Shown here: positions 1 through 9,005 of the stretch, one piece after another | How positions within the stretch are numbered: position 1 is the first letter of the stretch | Layout of the letters: each line of letters starts with the position of its first letter | Source of the DNA: Lachnospiraceae bacterium | Lineage (GTDB): Bacteria > Bacillota > Clostridia > Lachnospirales > Lachnospiraceae | DNA length: 64,000 nt | Direction: 5' to 3' | Assembly (NCBI GenBank): GCA_022845895.1 | Contig: AP025573.1 | Coordinates: 2,018,501-2,082,500 of the forward strand | Translations under genes and position numbers: made by a program | The notes under the pieces: generated by a model | Told to the model about the DNA's origin: nothing | Databases searched by the model: none | Seen by the model: only the letters and a program-made list of their open reading frames with translations

Positions 1-900
1 GTCCAGCGTCTTCTCAAGGCCGGCTTTTCCCACCGTGTCCTGCTTGGAATACTCTTTCTGCTCTTTCTTGCTGAGAGCGTCATAATCTTCCTGGGATATC
101 TGTCCGGTATAGCCGATGACAGACGCAAAGCACTTGCTGTCCGTATAGCGGCGCAGGGACTCCTCCTCTATATCGACTCCCTGCAGGGAGTCCAGATTCT
201 CCATGATAACAGCCACCGTTTCATCGCTTACATCCTCCGCAATCGTAGTCGCGATGAATTTTTGGAAACTATTGAGGGAAATCGCATATCTTATATTGAC
301 GAGCTTCAGCACATCTTCTTTGTCCATCTCCTTTTCATCGATACCATAGCCGTACAGCTTGTCCGTACAGAGATAATCGATGATGTCCTGTGCCGTGCTG
401 CTCTTCTGCTCGTCGCTGAGCTCGTCAATTGTCTTTTTGCCGAATACGTCCGCGATGAATCGGAGGCGCTGCGTGTCATTTTCTGCTACATACATATAAT
501 TGCCGTCGCCGTTCAGTATGATTCCAAAATTATTGATTACCGTATCACCGTTGGACTCTACGATATCTATCACCGTTTGGATGACCTTATTAAGCTCCTT
601 GTTCTTTTCAGAAGAGTCTTCCCAGTTATCCTCTATCGTGACAGAATAGGCAAGTTCATTATAGGCGAGCAGATTGCCGTTGCGGTCATATATCTTCCCC
701 CGCGTGCCCTGAATCTCTTTTGTCTTCTGAATCTGGAGCTTGTACTCATCCGCATAGCTCTGCCCTTTCACGATCTGCAGATAAAATACCCTCTGCAGAA
801 GAATTGCCGACAGAACACAGAACACGATGACCGCTACAAATACTCTTGATTTTACTACTTCATATATCCCGGATTTGATCCGGTCCCATAAGCTATACAA
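1..900 (-). CDS. mrdA: Penicillin-binding protein 2 (rod-shape transpeptidase), N-terminal part
   Basis: The visible 300 or so residues hold a short cytoplasmic segment, one membrane anchor (about residues 20-40) and the PBP dimerisation domain, which opens with the family motif RGKIYDRNGNLLAYN. The catalytic transpeptidase domain lies beyond the window edge, so activity cannot be judged. Class B PBPs of this type cross-link peptidoglycan in the elongasome. It is the last visible gene of the mreBCD operon and overlaps the end of mreD, which supports the assignment to PBP2 rather than a divisome PBP. A strong AAAGGAG lies 11 nt before a TTG at 900. A GTG at 912 overlaps that ribosome site, so TTG is preferred. 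Confidence 0.88.
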   Translation of the reverse strand, partial: MYSLWDRIKSGIYEVVKSRVFVAVIVFCVLSAILLQRVFYLQIVKGQSYADEYKLQIQKTKEIQGTRGKIYDRNGNLLAYNELAYSVTIEDNWEDSSEKNKELNKVIQTVIDIVESNGDTVINNFGIILNGDGNYMYVAENDTQRLRFIADVFGKKTIDELSDEQKSSTAQDIIDYLCTDKLYGYGIDEKEMDKEDVLKLVNIRYAISLNSFQKFIATTIAEDVSDETVAVIMENLDSLQGVDIEEESLRRYTDSKCFASVIGYTGQISQEDYDALSKKEQKEYSKQDTVGKAGLEKTLD

Positions 901-1417
901 ATTTACTTGCACTCCTTTGTTCTTCCGCTTCTAACCTTCGGTTAATGTGTAATATGGCCTGATATAGTACAAGGGTTGCCAGTATGGTGTACACCAGCTC
1001 CGGCAGAATCAGTTTTATAAGATAGCTGCCGAATGAAAAATCGCCGTACAGCATATAAAAGCAAATATACAAGACGAGCCCGTACAGCAGTTCGCTCGCG
1101 GCTATGAGCGCAATCGGAAGTTTGATATCCTCATCGTAGAAAAGGCGCCGGAAACATCCGTTAACATATCCGATTACGGCAAAAAGCAGCGTGTAAAAGC
1201 CAAGTGTGCTGCCCCAGAAGATATCCATAAGCAGGCCGGATACTATCCCTACCGCCATGCCGGTCTTCTTGCCACGCATGAAGCCGAAAGAAGCCGTGAC
1301 GATGATGAGCAGATTCGGCTTGATTCCGGCAAAGGAAAGCACGTGGAATACGGTGCTTCCGAGCAGGAAGCAGACGAGGATTATAAGAAAGGTGATAACC
1401 TTGCGCTTCAAAATCAT
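893..1417 (-). CDS. mreD: Rod shape-determining protein MreD
   Basis: This 174-residue protein is almost wholly hydrophobic, with about five membrane segments, the size and character of MreD, the integral membrane partner of MreC and the PBP2/RodA elongation complex. The sequence has the usual early block NLLIIVTASFGFMRGKKTG followed by GLLMDIFWG. It overlaps mreC by 4 nt (ATGA-type coupling) and the start of the PBP2 gene downstream, so the three are translationally coupled. The assignment rests on order plus hydrophobic profile because MreD sequences diverge strongly. Confidence 0.9.
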   Translation of the reverse strand: MILKRKVITFLIILVCFLLGSTVFHVLSFAGIKPNLLIIVTASFGFMRGKKTGMAVGIVSGLLMDIFWGSTLGFYTLLFAVIGYVNGCFRRLFYDEDIKLPIALIAASELLYGLVLYICFYMLYGDFSFGSYLIKLILPELVYTILATLVLYQAILHINRRLEAEEQRSASKFV

Positions 1418-2295
1418 TCACCCCCGTCTTCTGTCTTGTCATCCTTATTGACCATATCTTGTTTTGTCGTCGTGATGACGAGAACTTCCTGCAGCTTGCT
1501 GAAATCGACTGCCGGCGTAATATATCCGGAACGGGTCAGGTTGTTGGAATCCACTTTTATCTCGCTGATATAGCCGATGAACAGCCCCTGTAAAAACCGG
1601 TCTCCGATATGGGACGTCACGATCTGCTCACCGACTTCAATCTTATTGTCGTTGTTTGCAAGCTTTTCAAAACGGATCCGTCCGTCTGACATAAGCTTCA
1701 AATCTCCACGCACGATACATGTATCTGAGGTAGACAGCACCATACCGCTCACATTGCTGGAATCGTCAATGATAGAACGCACCTGCGCATAGTTCGGTCC
1801 CACTTCCGTGACGATTCCGACAAGTCCGCTGCCGGCCAGTACATTGCAGTTCTTCTTGATTCCATCCTTGCTTCCTTTGTCAATCGTAAAATCACTGAAC
1901 CAGTTCGTCCCGTTGTTGGCGATGACATGAGCACCAATCTTATTATAATCCGAATAGTTCTCATCCAGCTTGTACAGCTCTCTGAGGCGTTCCAGCTCGT
2001 ACTGGTCCTGCCGGAGCCGCGTATTGTCGATTGTCAGCTCATCCACCTTTGTCTGGAGCTCGCTGTTCTCTTTCTTCATGTCCTTCAAAGTCTCGAAATT
2101 CTTGGAAAAATCGCTCATCCACATCCCTACATAGCTGATTCCCTTCTGCATGGGTATCACGGTATAGTTCGCCACGATGCGCAGCGGCCCTTTCACGCCG
2201 GGCAGACTGCCGACGCCCATAAGTATGACACAGACGGCAGCCGCGATGAGCAGCCAGTATTTACTTGAAAGTGAAGATTGATTTTTGATTTTCAT
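1414..2295 (-). CDS. mreC: Rod shape-determining protein MreC
   Basis: A 293-residue bitopic protein. One N-terminal membrane segment (about residues 13-32) is followed by a coiled coil (about 65-105, with KKENSELQTKVDELTIDN) and the periplasmic-type beta domains carrying the family signature GLVGIVTEVGPNYAQVRSI. MreC scaffolds the elongation complex outside the membrane. It sits 1 nt after mreB and overlaps mreD by 4 nt, the standard mreB-mreC-mreD layout. Confidence 0.95.
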   Translation of the reverse strand: MKIKNQSSLSSKYWLLIAAAVCVILMGVGSLPGVKGPLRIVANYTVIPMQKGISYVGMWMSDFSKNFETLKDMKKENSELQTKVDELTIDNTRLRQDQYELERLRELYKLDENYSDYNKIGAHVIANNGTNWFSDFTIDKGSKDGIKKNCNVLAGSGLVGIVTEVGPNYAQVRSIIDDSSNVSGMVLSTSDTCIVRGDLKLMSDGRIRFEKLANNDNKIEVGEQIVTSHIGDRFLQGLFIGYISEIKVDSNNLTRSGYITPAVDFSKLQEVLVITTTKQDMVNKDDKTEDGGE

Positions 2296-2296
2296 A

Positions 2297-3319
2297 TTAT
2301 CTCATCCACCTATAATTTTCATCTAACATTGAATATGCAAGTTTCCTCAAATCTTTTGACATAATAATCTTCTTTAAACCTGTAACTGCGCAGATGTCCG
2401 GTTCAACTGCAGTCCTGACCGGTATCCCCACAGCTTTCTCAATATAATTCTCGAGGCCTGGCGTATTGGCAATCCCCCCTGTCAGAAAGATGCCGTTCTT
2501 ATATATCGCCCTCCTCACTTCGGGGGGCGTACGGTCCAGCAGTGAGTAGACCGCCCGTATGCATTCCTGCAGCGGTTCCTTCAAAGCAGCGCGCACGAGG
2601 CTGACAGAGATGTCTTTCTGAATCGGCACGCCCATGATCATATCTCTTCCCGCGACCCTCATGGTCGAAGAAGTGTCTTCTGTAAAGACGCCGAACTTTT
2701 TCCTCAGCATCTCCGCCGTCAGCCTGCCGATAAGAAAGTCATGGCTATGGCGTACCAGATTGGCGACAGACTGGTCGAAGGTGACTCCGCCGACCTTCAC
2801 AAGCCGGTTCAGCACCATACCGCCGCCGGCCAGAACAGACAGTTCTGTCGTCTCCCCGCCGAAATTGGCGATAAACAGGCCTTTCGTATTCTTCACATCC
2901 AGATTGAGCCCTACGGCATCGGCTATGGACCGTTCTACGATATTGACCTCCCTCGCTTTGGCGGTGGAATGTATGACAAGGTCGAAGAAAGCCTTCTTCT
3001 CCACCTCCGTCACATCGGTAGGTACCGCGATAACATATTCAGAGCCCCTGGCAAACTGCCGCTCTTTCTTCAGCAGGTTCTGGAGCAGGAACTGCATATT
3101 GTTGAAATGGGATATGACGCCTTCCTGCATCGGAAAGATGACCTCGATATTATCCGGCGCTTTCTCATACATCTCATACGCATCATCTCCGACTGCAAAG
3201 ATTTCCTTTTTGTTTGCAATCGCAATCACGTTTTTCTCTTTCCATATCTCATCTTTCTTTTTATCGTAGACCTTGATCTCATAAGACCCGAGGTCTAATC
3301 CGTATATATTCCTAGCCAT
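2297..3319 (-). CDS. mreB: Divergent MreB-type actin homologue
   Basis: A 340-residue actin-fold protein placed directly before mreC-mreD, so it is the MreB of this operon and should form membrane-bound filaments that guide wall synthesis. The nucleotide motifs are atypical. The phosphate-1 loop reads DLGSYEIKVY where classic MreB has DLGTANT. The phosphate-2 loop reads ANFGGETTE in place of D-I-G-G-G-T-T. The adenosine motif LTGGIANTPGL is kept. Lachnospiraceae often carry more than one MreB paralogue, and this looks like the divergent type. Whether it hydrolyses ATP normally is uncertain. Confidence 0.88.
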   Translation of the reverse strand: MARNIYGLDLGSYEIKVYDKKKDEIWKEKNVIAIANKKEIFAVGDDAYEMYEKAPDNIEVIFPMQEGVISHFNNMQFLLQNLLKKERQFARGSEYVIAVPTDVTEVEKKAFFDLVIHSTAKAREVNIVERSIADAVGLNLDVKNTKGLFIANFGGETTELSVLAGGGMVLNRLVKVGGVTFDQSVANLVRHSHDFLIGRLTAEMLRKKFGVFTEDTSSTMRVAGRDMIMGVPIQKDISVSLVRAALKEPLQECIRAVYSLLDRTPPEVRRAIYKNGIFLTGGIANTPGLENYIEKAVGIPVRTAVEPDICAVTGLKKIIMSKDLRKLAYSMLDENYRWMR

Positions 3320-3335
3320 TTGACACTGCCCTTTC

Positions 3336-4052
3336 TTATAGTATGCCCTCCTCCCGGAAACTCATATAACAATTATTGCCAATGATGACGTGATCTAACA
3401 GATCAATTCCGATCAAGGCTCCTGCCTCCCGGATTCTCTGTGTCAGCAGTCTGTCTTCCCTGCTGGGCGAGGGGTCACCGCTCGGGTGGTTGTGCAGAAC
3501 AACGATTGCGACCGCATTCTTCTGCAGCGCTTCTATGAACAGCTCTCTCGGCGTTATGAGGGACGCGTTGACCGTCCCTTTGGATATGTCTGTCTCACCG
3601 ATGAGCTTTGATTTTGAATTCAACATCAGAAGCTTCATCTGTTCCTGCTTCTCATGCCTTAAGTCTTCCATATAATAACCGGCTATGGACTCGGGGCGTG
3701 TGAAACACAGCGACTCCCCCGCGCAGGCTTTCGCCAGCCTTTTGGCCAGCTCCGAGATGCACGATATCTGAATTGCCTTCACCTTCCCTATCCCCTTGAT
3801 CTGCTTCAGCCTCTCGATGCTGAACTGGTGGATGCTCAGTATCCCCGGCTCGCCGGTATGATACAGAATCTTTTGTGCCAGCGTCAATGCATTTTCACCT
3901 CTTGTGCCGGTACGTAACAATACAGCCAGCAGTTCCACATCGCTCAAACTGCCAGCCCCCCTTTGCTCACACTTTTCGTATGGGCGTTCCATCTCTGGAA
4001 TTTCTCGAATGGTATTTGCCTGATTCATATTATCAGCAGATTCGTACGACAC
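3336..4052 (-). CDS. radC: RadC-family JAB-domain protein
   Basis: This 238-residue protein has an N-terminal helix-hairpin-helix-like part (LSDVELLAVLLRTG, IKGIGKVKAIQI) and a C-terminal JAB/MPN metalloprotease-like fold. The metal motif is complete: HNHPSGDPSPSREDRLLT gives H-x-H plus S and D ligands, and ISKGTVNASLITPRELF matches the conserved beta strand. The historical name implies DNA repair, but the biochemical role of RadC remains unsettled. It precedes mreB by 16 nt and probably shares its transcript, an arrangement also seen in Bacillus. Confidence 0.92.
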   Translation of the reverse strand: MSYESADNMNQANTIREIPEMERPYEKCEQRGAGSLSDVELLAVLLRTGTRGENALTLAQKILYHTGEPGILSIHQFSIERLKQIKGIGKVKAIQISCISELAKRLAKACAGESLCFTRPESIAGYYMEDLRHEKQEQMKLLMLNSKSKLIGETDISKGTVNASLITPRELFIEALQKNAVAIVVLHNHPSGDPSPSREDRLLTQRIREAGALIGIDLLDHVIIGNNCYMSFREEGIL

Positions 4053-4065
4053 TTCATAGAGAAAC

Positions 4066-4326
4066 TTACAAGAAGCGGTAAATGATGATTGATATGATTA
4101 CGCCTATGATGCTTGCAATCGTAATCTTTATCGTCAGCCCGAACGTAATTACCAGCAGTCCCAGATTCAGGACGACCGGTTCATCCAGTCCAAAAGACTG
4201 CCCGTACCCGAGCCAGGAAAGAGCCGGTACTTTGTCCGCCAGCATTCCGATAAAGCCACCGAGCACGATTCCTGTAAGAATGAGCAGAAAAAGCGCCCAG
4301 GCATTCTTGCTTCCAGTTCCCTTCAT
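4066..4326 (-). CDS. DUF4321 small membrane protein
   Basis: An 86-residue protein with two or three hydrophobic segments and a conserved pattern (GTGSKNAWALFLLILTG, then LNLGLLVITFGLTIKI). I recognise it as the DUF4321 family, common upstream of radC-mreB in Clostridia; its function is unknown. A GAGGAG site 5 nt before ATG supports the start. It lies 13 nt upstream of radC and is probably the first gene of the shape operon, hence possibly related to cell envelope growth (inference). Confidence 0.82.
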   Translation of the reverse strand: MKGTGSKNAWALFLLILTGIVLGGFIGMLADKVPALSWLGYGQSFGLDEPVVLNLGLLVITFGLTIKITIASIIGVIISIIIYRFL

Positions 4327-4406
4327 ATGTACTCCTCCTCATTTATCTCAATAGAAAACTCAGTATATTTTATCATATTTAAGAATCAGTGTATATACTT
4401 ATCCCA

Positions 4407-6056
4407 TTAAAAATTTCTTAAGGCTTCGTCATGTTTGTCGAATGGCCGGTATAATTTGGCGATTGCCTCTGCCGCCTTCATGCCGTCCATTGCCGCGGAC
4501 GTAATGCCGCCCGCATACCCTGCTCCTTCGCCGCAAGGATAGAGGCCCCGGATGCTGCCCTGCATGTCCGCGCCGCGCATAAGCCGTATCGGGGACGACG
4601 TACGGCTCTCCACCGCGGACACCACAGAGTCGTCCCCGGAATAGCCTGGAAGCTTCCGCTCAAAAGCGAGGATTCCTTCTTCAATATCACGCGCAAGGAA
4701 TGCCGGAAATATGCTTCGGACATTCGTCCAGCAGCAGGCGCCTTTTATCTGCGGGGCAACGGTTCCCGTTCCCGCAGACGGCCTGTCCTCCCGGTAGTCT
4801 TTCAACAGCTGGACCGGTACTTTCCCTCCTCCTGCGCGGAACGCGGCCTCTTCAAGCCTCCGTTGGAATTCCACGCCGGCAAGCGGTCCGACGGCACCGT
4901 AATCTTCAGGCGACACGGTCACGATCACTGCACTGTTGGCATTCCGGCCGCCGCGGTCATGGTAGCTCATGCCGTTAACCGCAAGACGTCCCTCTTCGGA
5001 AGAAGCGTTAACCACATAACCGCCCGGACACATGCAGAACGTATACACTCCTCTGCCGTCAGATGCTTTAGCGGTGAGCTTATAAGATGCCGGCGGCAGC
5101 ACGTCCGGATGACCGTTTCCGTACTGATTCATATCTACCATGGACTGGGGATGTTCGATGCGCACTCCTACCGCAAATGACTTCGCCTCCATGGATAGCC
5201 CGTGTCTGTAGAGCATCTCGAACGTGTCACGTGCGCTGTGCCCGATGGCGAATACTGCAATCCCTGTCTCAAGCCGGTACTGCTCTCCTGTCCGCGTATC
5301 TTCAACGGTCAGGTCTGCTATCCGTTTCTCCAGACCCGTTCCGGCTGTCCGGATATCTTTTACGAGGGAATGGAATCGGAATTCCCCTCCCATCTTCTCT
5401 ATTGTCCTGCGCATATTTTTTATGATGCCTGTCAGCATATCGGTACCAAGATGAGGCTTGTTCTTGTACAGAATCTCTCCCGGCGCCCCGTGCTCTGCAA
5501 ATACCTTGAGCACCCTGGCGTTGCGAAGCTGCGGGTCTCTGACAAGGGTATTCAGCTTGCCGTCTGAAAATGTTCCCGCACCGCCTTCTCCGAACTGGAC
5601 ATTGGACTGCAGATCCAGTCTCCCGCCTTCCCAGAACCGCTTCACATCTTCCATCCGCTTCTCTACATCCGCTCCTCTTTCGAGCAGAATAGGGCGATAT
5701 CCATGCAGTGCAAGTTCATAGCCGCAGAACAGCCCCGCGGGGCCGGTACCGATGATTACAGGACGGTGTCTAATCGGGCGCTCCCCTTCTATCTTCAGCA
5801 CATATTCCGGATCCGGTCCGCAAAACGATATGTTTTTATTTTTTACGCGCTTTTTGACAGACCGCTCGTCTGATACATGTACGTCAACCGTATAGACGTA
5901 ATAGAGGTCCGGTTTCTTTCTCGCATCCAGCGACTGTTTTCTGATTGTATAAGAAAGCAGCGCATGTCTGTCGATACGCAGCAGTTTCAGTATCTTTTCT
6001 TTCAATTCCTCTTTTGTATGGGCTGTGGAAAGCTTAAGCTGTGTAATACGTATCAT
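4407..6056 (-). CDS. FAD-dependent dehydrogenase (COG2509 type)
   Basis: A 549-residue flavoprotein. After an N-terminal alpha/beta domain (about residues 1-90) comes a Rossmann FAD-binding motif, IIGTGPAGLFCGYELALHG, then a second nucleotide block (GIAVFAIGHSARDTFEMLYRHG) and a C-terminal FAD-contacting motif PCGEGAGYAGGITSAAMDG. These mark the uncharacterised FAD-dependent dehydrogenase family, whose substrate is not known. It follows another, unrelated flavoprotein gene after a 99-nt spacer containing a long RNA hairpin. The end of the protein is complete. Confidence 0.85.
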   Translation of the reverse strand: MIRITQLKLSTAHTKEELKEKILKLLRIDRHALLSYTIRKQSLDARKKPDLYYVYTVDVHVSDERSVKKRVKNKNISFCGPDPEYVLKIEGERPIRHRPVIIGTGPAGLFCGYELALHGYRPILLERGADVEKRMEDVKRFWEGGRLDLQSNVQFGEGGAGTFSDGKLNTLVRDPQLRNARVLKVFAEHGAPGEILYKNKPHLGTDMLTGIIKNMRRTIEKMGGEFRFHSLVKDIRTAGTGLEKRIADLTVEDTRTGEQYRLETGIAVFAIGHSARDTFEMLYRHGLSMEAKSFAVGVRIEHPQSMVDMNQYGNGHPDVLPPASYKLTAKASDGRGVYTFCMCPGGYVVNASSEEGRLAVNGMSYHDRGGRNANSAVIVTVSPEDYGAVGPLAGVEFQRRLEEAAFRAGGGKVPVQLLKDYREDRPSAGTGTVAPQIKGACCWTNVRSIFPAFLARDIEEGILAFERKLPGYSGDDSVVSAVESRTSSPIRLMRGADMQGSIRGLYPCGEGAGYAGGITSAAMDGMKAAEAIAKLYRPFDKHDEALRNF

Positions 6057-6094
6057 TATAATATCCCTTTCTTAATTAACGAGTAGAATGTACA

Positions 6095-6144
6095 CAGAAG
6101 ACCCAGAACAAAAGCAATTGATCGCTTCTGCTTCGGGTCTTCTG
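6095..6144 (-). other. Long intercistronic hairpin between two flavoprotein genes
   Basis: Arms 6095-6117 and 6122-6144 pair across a short loop. The outer ten pairs (CAGAAGACCC with GGGTCTTCTG) are perfect. In the inner half, four of five DNA mismatches become G-U pairs only when read as minus-strand RNA, which suggests the structure works in the transcript of the flanking minus-strand genes. No U-run follows on that strand, so an mRNA stability or processing element is likelier than a terminator. Confidence 0.5.
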
Positions 6145-6155
6145 TTTTCTTGCTT

Positions 6156-7385
6156 TCATACTGAACCAACGGCATGGCCCCCGGCAATATGACCGCTGGC
6201 AACCGCCCAAGTGATGTTATATCCTCCGCAGATTCCATCCACATCCACCATCTCACCTGTCAGATACAGGCCGGGCACGCATAATGATTCCATCGTGTCC
6301 GGACTTATCTCGGAAGTCTTCACCCCGCCTGCACAGATCTGCGCCTGTTCAAAACCGTTCGTGTCCTCGATGTCAAGCAGTGTATGCTTGCATGCTTCGG
6401 CGAGCGACTTGATCTGTGCCGGCGTAAGGTTTCCTGCCGGCACCTTTATCCTGATATGCGCAAGTTCTAACAGTCTTGGAATAAGTTTCCGGTTGAAGAT
6501 TCCTCTGAGGTATCCCTCTGCGCTGCGCTCCTTGAATTGTTCCGCCCTTCGGGTTAACAGGCTTACTGCGTCCTCATACGACATGTCCGGCAGAAAATCT
6601 GCCTCTACCTGTACGTTGCGTCCGTCATAGAGCCCTCTTGAGATAAAACGGCTGATTTGAAACACCGGGATGCCTGATATCCCGTAACTCGTAATCTGCA
6701 GTTCACCTGTATCCGCGGCCATCTCTCTGCCGTCAATCCTGGCTGCAATCCTTGCCTCCGTCCTTACTCCCGACGCTTTGGCAAAAGGATTGGCACGTAC
6801 CTTCAGCTGGACAAGAGCCGGAACGACCGGTTCCAGCGTATGCCCCAATCCCTGTGCCAGGGCATATCCGCTTCCGTCCGCGCCTGCGATCTGGGAAGCT
6901 CGGCTCCCGCAGGAAAGGATTACCTTGTCTGCCCGGTACTGCCTGTCTCGGCAATCTATAGCAAATCCCCGTCCGTCCCTGCATATGTTCCTCACATGTT
7001 CATTCAGATGGCAGCTTACCCTCAGCCGTTCGAGTTCCATCTGCAGACTTTCCCTGACATCCGCTGCCTGCTCGGAACGGGGATATACATAGTCTCCCCG
7101 TGACCGGGTCAGAAGTCCGAGGCTGTGGAAGAACTTAAGCGTCTGCTTGAGGCCGAACTGGCGCAGTACGGCCTCTGCCAGCTGCGCTCCGCCGCCTTTG
7201 TAGTAATCTGCCGTCATCTGCATGTTCGTGAGGTTGCAGCGCCCGTTACCGGTAGAAAGTATTTTCTTACCGAGCATATCATTATGTTCAAGTATAAAGA
7301 CTTCCGCCCTGGTGTCCGTGCGTGCGGCCGCAATCGCGGCAGCCATGCCGGAGACGCCGCCGCCGATGATACCTATCTTTCCCAT
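6156..7385 (-). CDS. HI0933-family (YhiN-like) flavoprotein
   Basis: A 409-residue protein with the N-terminal dinucleotide-binding motif GIIGGGVSGMAAAIAA and the family hallmark GKKILSTGNGRCNLTN. The C-terminus has LTGEMVDVDGICGGYNI, the conserved FAD-contacting segment of the HI0933/YhiN group (COG2081). Family members bind FAD; their reaction is not established. It starts with a good GGAAAGGAG site, 23 nt after the methionine gamma-lyase-like gene, and is probably cotranscribed with it. Confidence 0.88.
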   Translation of the reverse strand: MGKIGIIGGGVSGMAAAIAAARTDTRAEVFILEHNDMLGKKILSTGNGRCNLTNMQMTADYYKGGGAQLAEAVLRQFGLKQTLKFFHSLGLLTRSRGDYVYPRSEQAADVRESLQMELERLRVSCHLNEHVRNICRDGRGFAIDCRDRQYRADKVILSCGSRASQIAGADGSGYALAQGLGHTLEPVVPALVQLKVRANPFAKASGVRTEARIAARIDGREMAADTGELQITSYGISGIPVFQISRFISRGLYDGRNVQVEADFLPDMSYEDAVSLLTRRAEQFKERSAEGYLRGIFNRKLIPRLLELAHIRIKVPAGNLTPAQIKSLAEACKHTLLDIEDTNGFEQAQICAGGVKTSEISPDTMESLCVPGLYLTGEMVDVDGICGGYNITWAVASGHIAGGHAVGSV

Positions 7386-7408
7386 TGCTTCTGACTCCTT
7401 TCCCGCCG

Positions 7409-8692
7409 TCAGATTTTGACCAGCCCTTCCCTTACGATATATTCAAGAGACATGAGAATCCCAAGTCTTGCGTGAGGCCAGGTCAGCCCTCCCTGGAAGT
7501 AGACCGCATACGGAGGCTTGACAGGGCCGTCCGCACTGAGCTCAATGGATGATCCCTGCACGAATGCCCCTGCCGCCATAATTACGTCGCTGTCATACCC
7601 GGGCATCGCCCAAGGTTCTGGAGATACATAGGAATCTACCGGCGCGGCTGCCTGTATTCCTCTGCAGAAAGCAATGACCCCCTCTGGGGTTCCAAGCTGT
7701 ACCGCCTGAATAATATCATGTCTGCTCTCTTTACTGTCTGGTATGACGCCAAAGCCGAGCTTCTCATATATGCAGGCTGCGAATATCGCTCCCTTCAGCG
7801 CACTGGCAGCCACCGTCGGAGCGAGGAAGAGCCCCTGGTAGAAAGACTGCATCACGCCGAGCGATGCCCCTACCTCTTTGCCGAGTCCAGGTGACGTAAG
7901 CCGGTATCCGCAGGCATCGATCAGATCTTCTCTTCCTGCGATGTAGCCGCCTATCGGCGCCAGGCCGCCGCCCGGATTCTTGATGAGCGATCCGACGACC
8001 ATATCCGCGCCCACATCGCTTGGCTCTACTGTCTCCACAAACTCGCCGTAGCAGTTGTCCACCATACAGATGACGCCAGGCCTTCTCTTCTTGACAAAGG
8101 CAATCAGCTCCCCAATCTGCCCGACGGAAAAGCTCGGCCGTGTCTGATAGCCCTTGGAGCGCTGGATTGTCACGATTTTCGTACGTTCATTCAATGCTTC
8201 TTCTATCCTGTCATAATCAAAAGTGCCGTCTTCTTTTAGATCCACCTGCCTGTAACTTATGCCATATTCGGCAAGAGAGCCGGTGGACGGCCGGATGCCG
8301 ATGACTTCCTCCAGCGTGTCATAAGGCTTCCCTACCGGTGACAGCAGCTCGTCCCCCGGGCGCAGATTGGCCCCAAGCGCCAGTGAGAGCGCGTGGGTTC
8401 CGCACGTTATCTGAGGCCGCACGAGGGCGCTGTCTGTATGGAATACGGATGCGTATACTTCCTCAAGAGTATCCCTTCCCTGGTCGCTGTAGCCGTATCC
8501 GCTCGCATAGTTGAAGCAGGCCTCGCACACGCGGTTCTCCTGCATGGCATGAATCACCTTCAGCTGGTTGTATTCCGCTGTCCTGTCTATCTCGTCAAAA
8601 CGCTCCTTGAGTCCGGCCTCTGTCTCACGGCCGAAAGCGAGAACCGCCCTTCTTATTCCCATATCTTCATAAAGCTTTGTTATGTCCGGCAT
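7409..8692 (-). CDS. Methionine gamma-lyase family PLP enzyme
   Basis: A 427-residue fold-type-I PLP enzyme of the family once called 'aluminium resistance protein'. Visible signatures are the substrate segment ITCGTHALSLALGANLRPGD, the aspartate loop VDNCYGEFVE and the Schiff-base lysine in GSLIKNPGGG. It probably cleaves a sulfur amino acid, but substrate specificity cannot be read from sequence. I chose ATG 8692, just past the stop of the upstream gene and served by GGAGG. An ATG at 8722 would overlap that gene by 29 nt. Confidence 0.85.
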   Translation of the reverse strand: MPDITKLYEDMGIRRAVLAFGRETEAGLKERFDEIDRTAEYNQLKVIHAMQENRVCEACFNYASGYGYSDQGRDTLEEVYASVFHTDSALVRPQITCGTHALSLALGANLRPGDELLSPVGKPYDTLEEVIGIRPSTGSLAEYGISYRQVDLKEDGTFDYDRIEEALNERTKIVTIQRSKGYQTRPSFSVGQIGELIAFVKKRRPGVICMVDNCYGEFVETVEPSDVGADMVVGSLIKNPGGGLAPIGGYIAGREDLIDACGYRLTSPGLGKEVGASLGVMQSFYQGLFLAPTVAASALKGAIFAACIYEKLGFGVIPDSKESRHDIIQAVQLGTPEGVIAFCRGIQAAAPVDSYVSPEPWAMPGYDSDVIMAAGAFVQGSSIELSADGPVKPPYAVYFQGGLTWPHARLGILMSLEYIVREGLVKI

Positions 8693-8693
8693 C

Positions 8694-9005
8694 TTAGTTA
8701 TTGTCTCCTCCCTGCCACGCATTCATGATTTTAGTCTTCAGGGACGCGCATCTGGCGTCAAATTCTGGATTCAACGGTTTTATCTCCAGCACGATATCTG
8801 CGGATTCCCGATAGTGTTTCATATCGTACAGAAGTGCCGCCCGGTTCAGATCATACAGCGCTTCTTCCCCCTTCGTACGGATGAGCGGTGCAAGCTCCAT
8901 CAGCTGCTTGTATGTAGCAGCCGCGTTATGGCTGCGTGAATAAAGCTCCATCAATGTGTTCATCTTCTTCAGGAACTGGTTCCCCCCGAATAATCTTCTA
9001 AACAT
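8694..9005 (-). CDS. Small helical protein of unknown function, TPR-like
   Basis: A 103-residue helical protein with no signal or membrane segment. The middle (TYKQLMELAPLIRTKGEEALYDLNRAALLYDMKHYRESADI) looks like one or two tetratricopeptide-type helical hairpins. The N-terminus (RRLFGGNQFLKKMNTL) is basic. I do not recognise a named family. It overlaps the 3' end of miaA by 37 nt and abuts the next gene, so it is a translationally coupled member of the mutS-mutL-miaA transcript. Confidence 0.65.
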   Translation of the reverse strand: MFRRLFGGNQFLKKMNTLMELYSRSHNAAATYKQLMELAPLIRTKGEEALYDLNRAALLYDMKHYRESADIVLEIKPLNPEFDARCASLKTKIMNAWQGGDNN

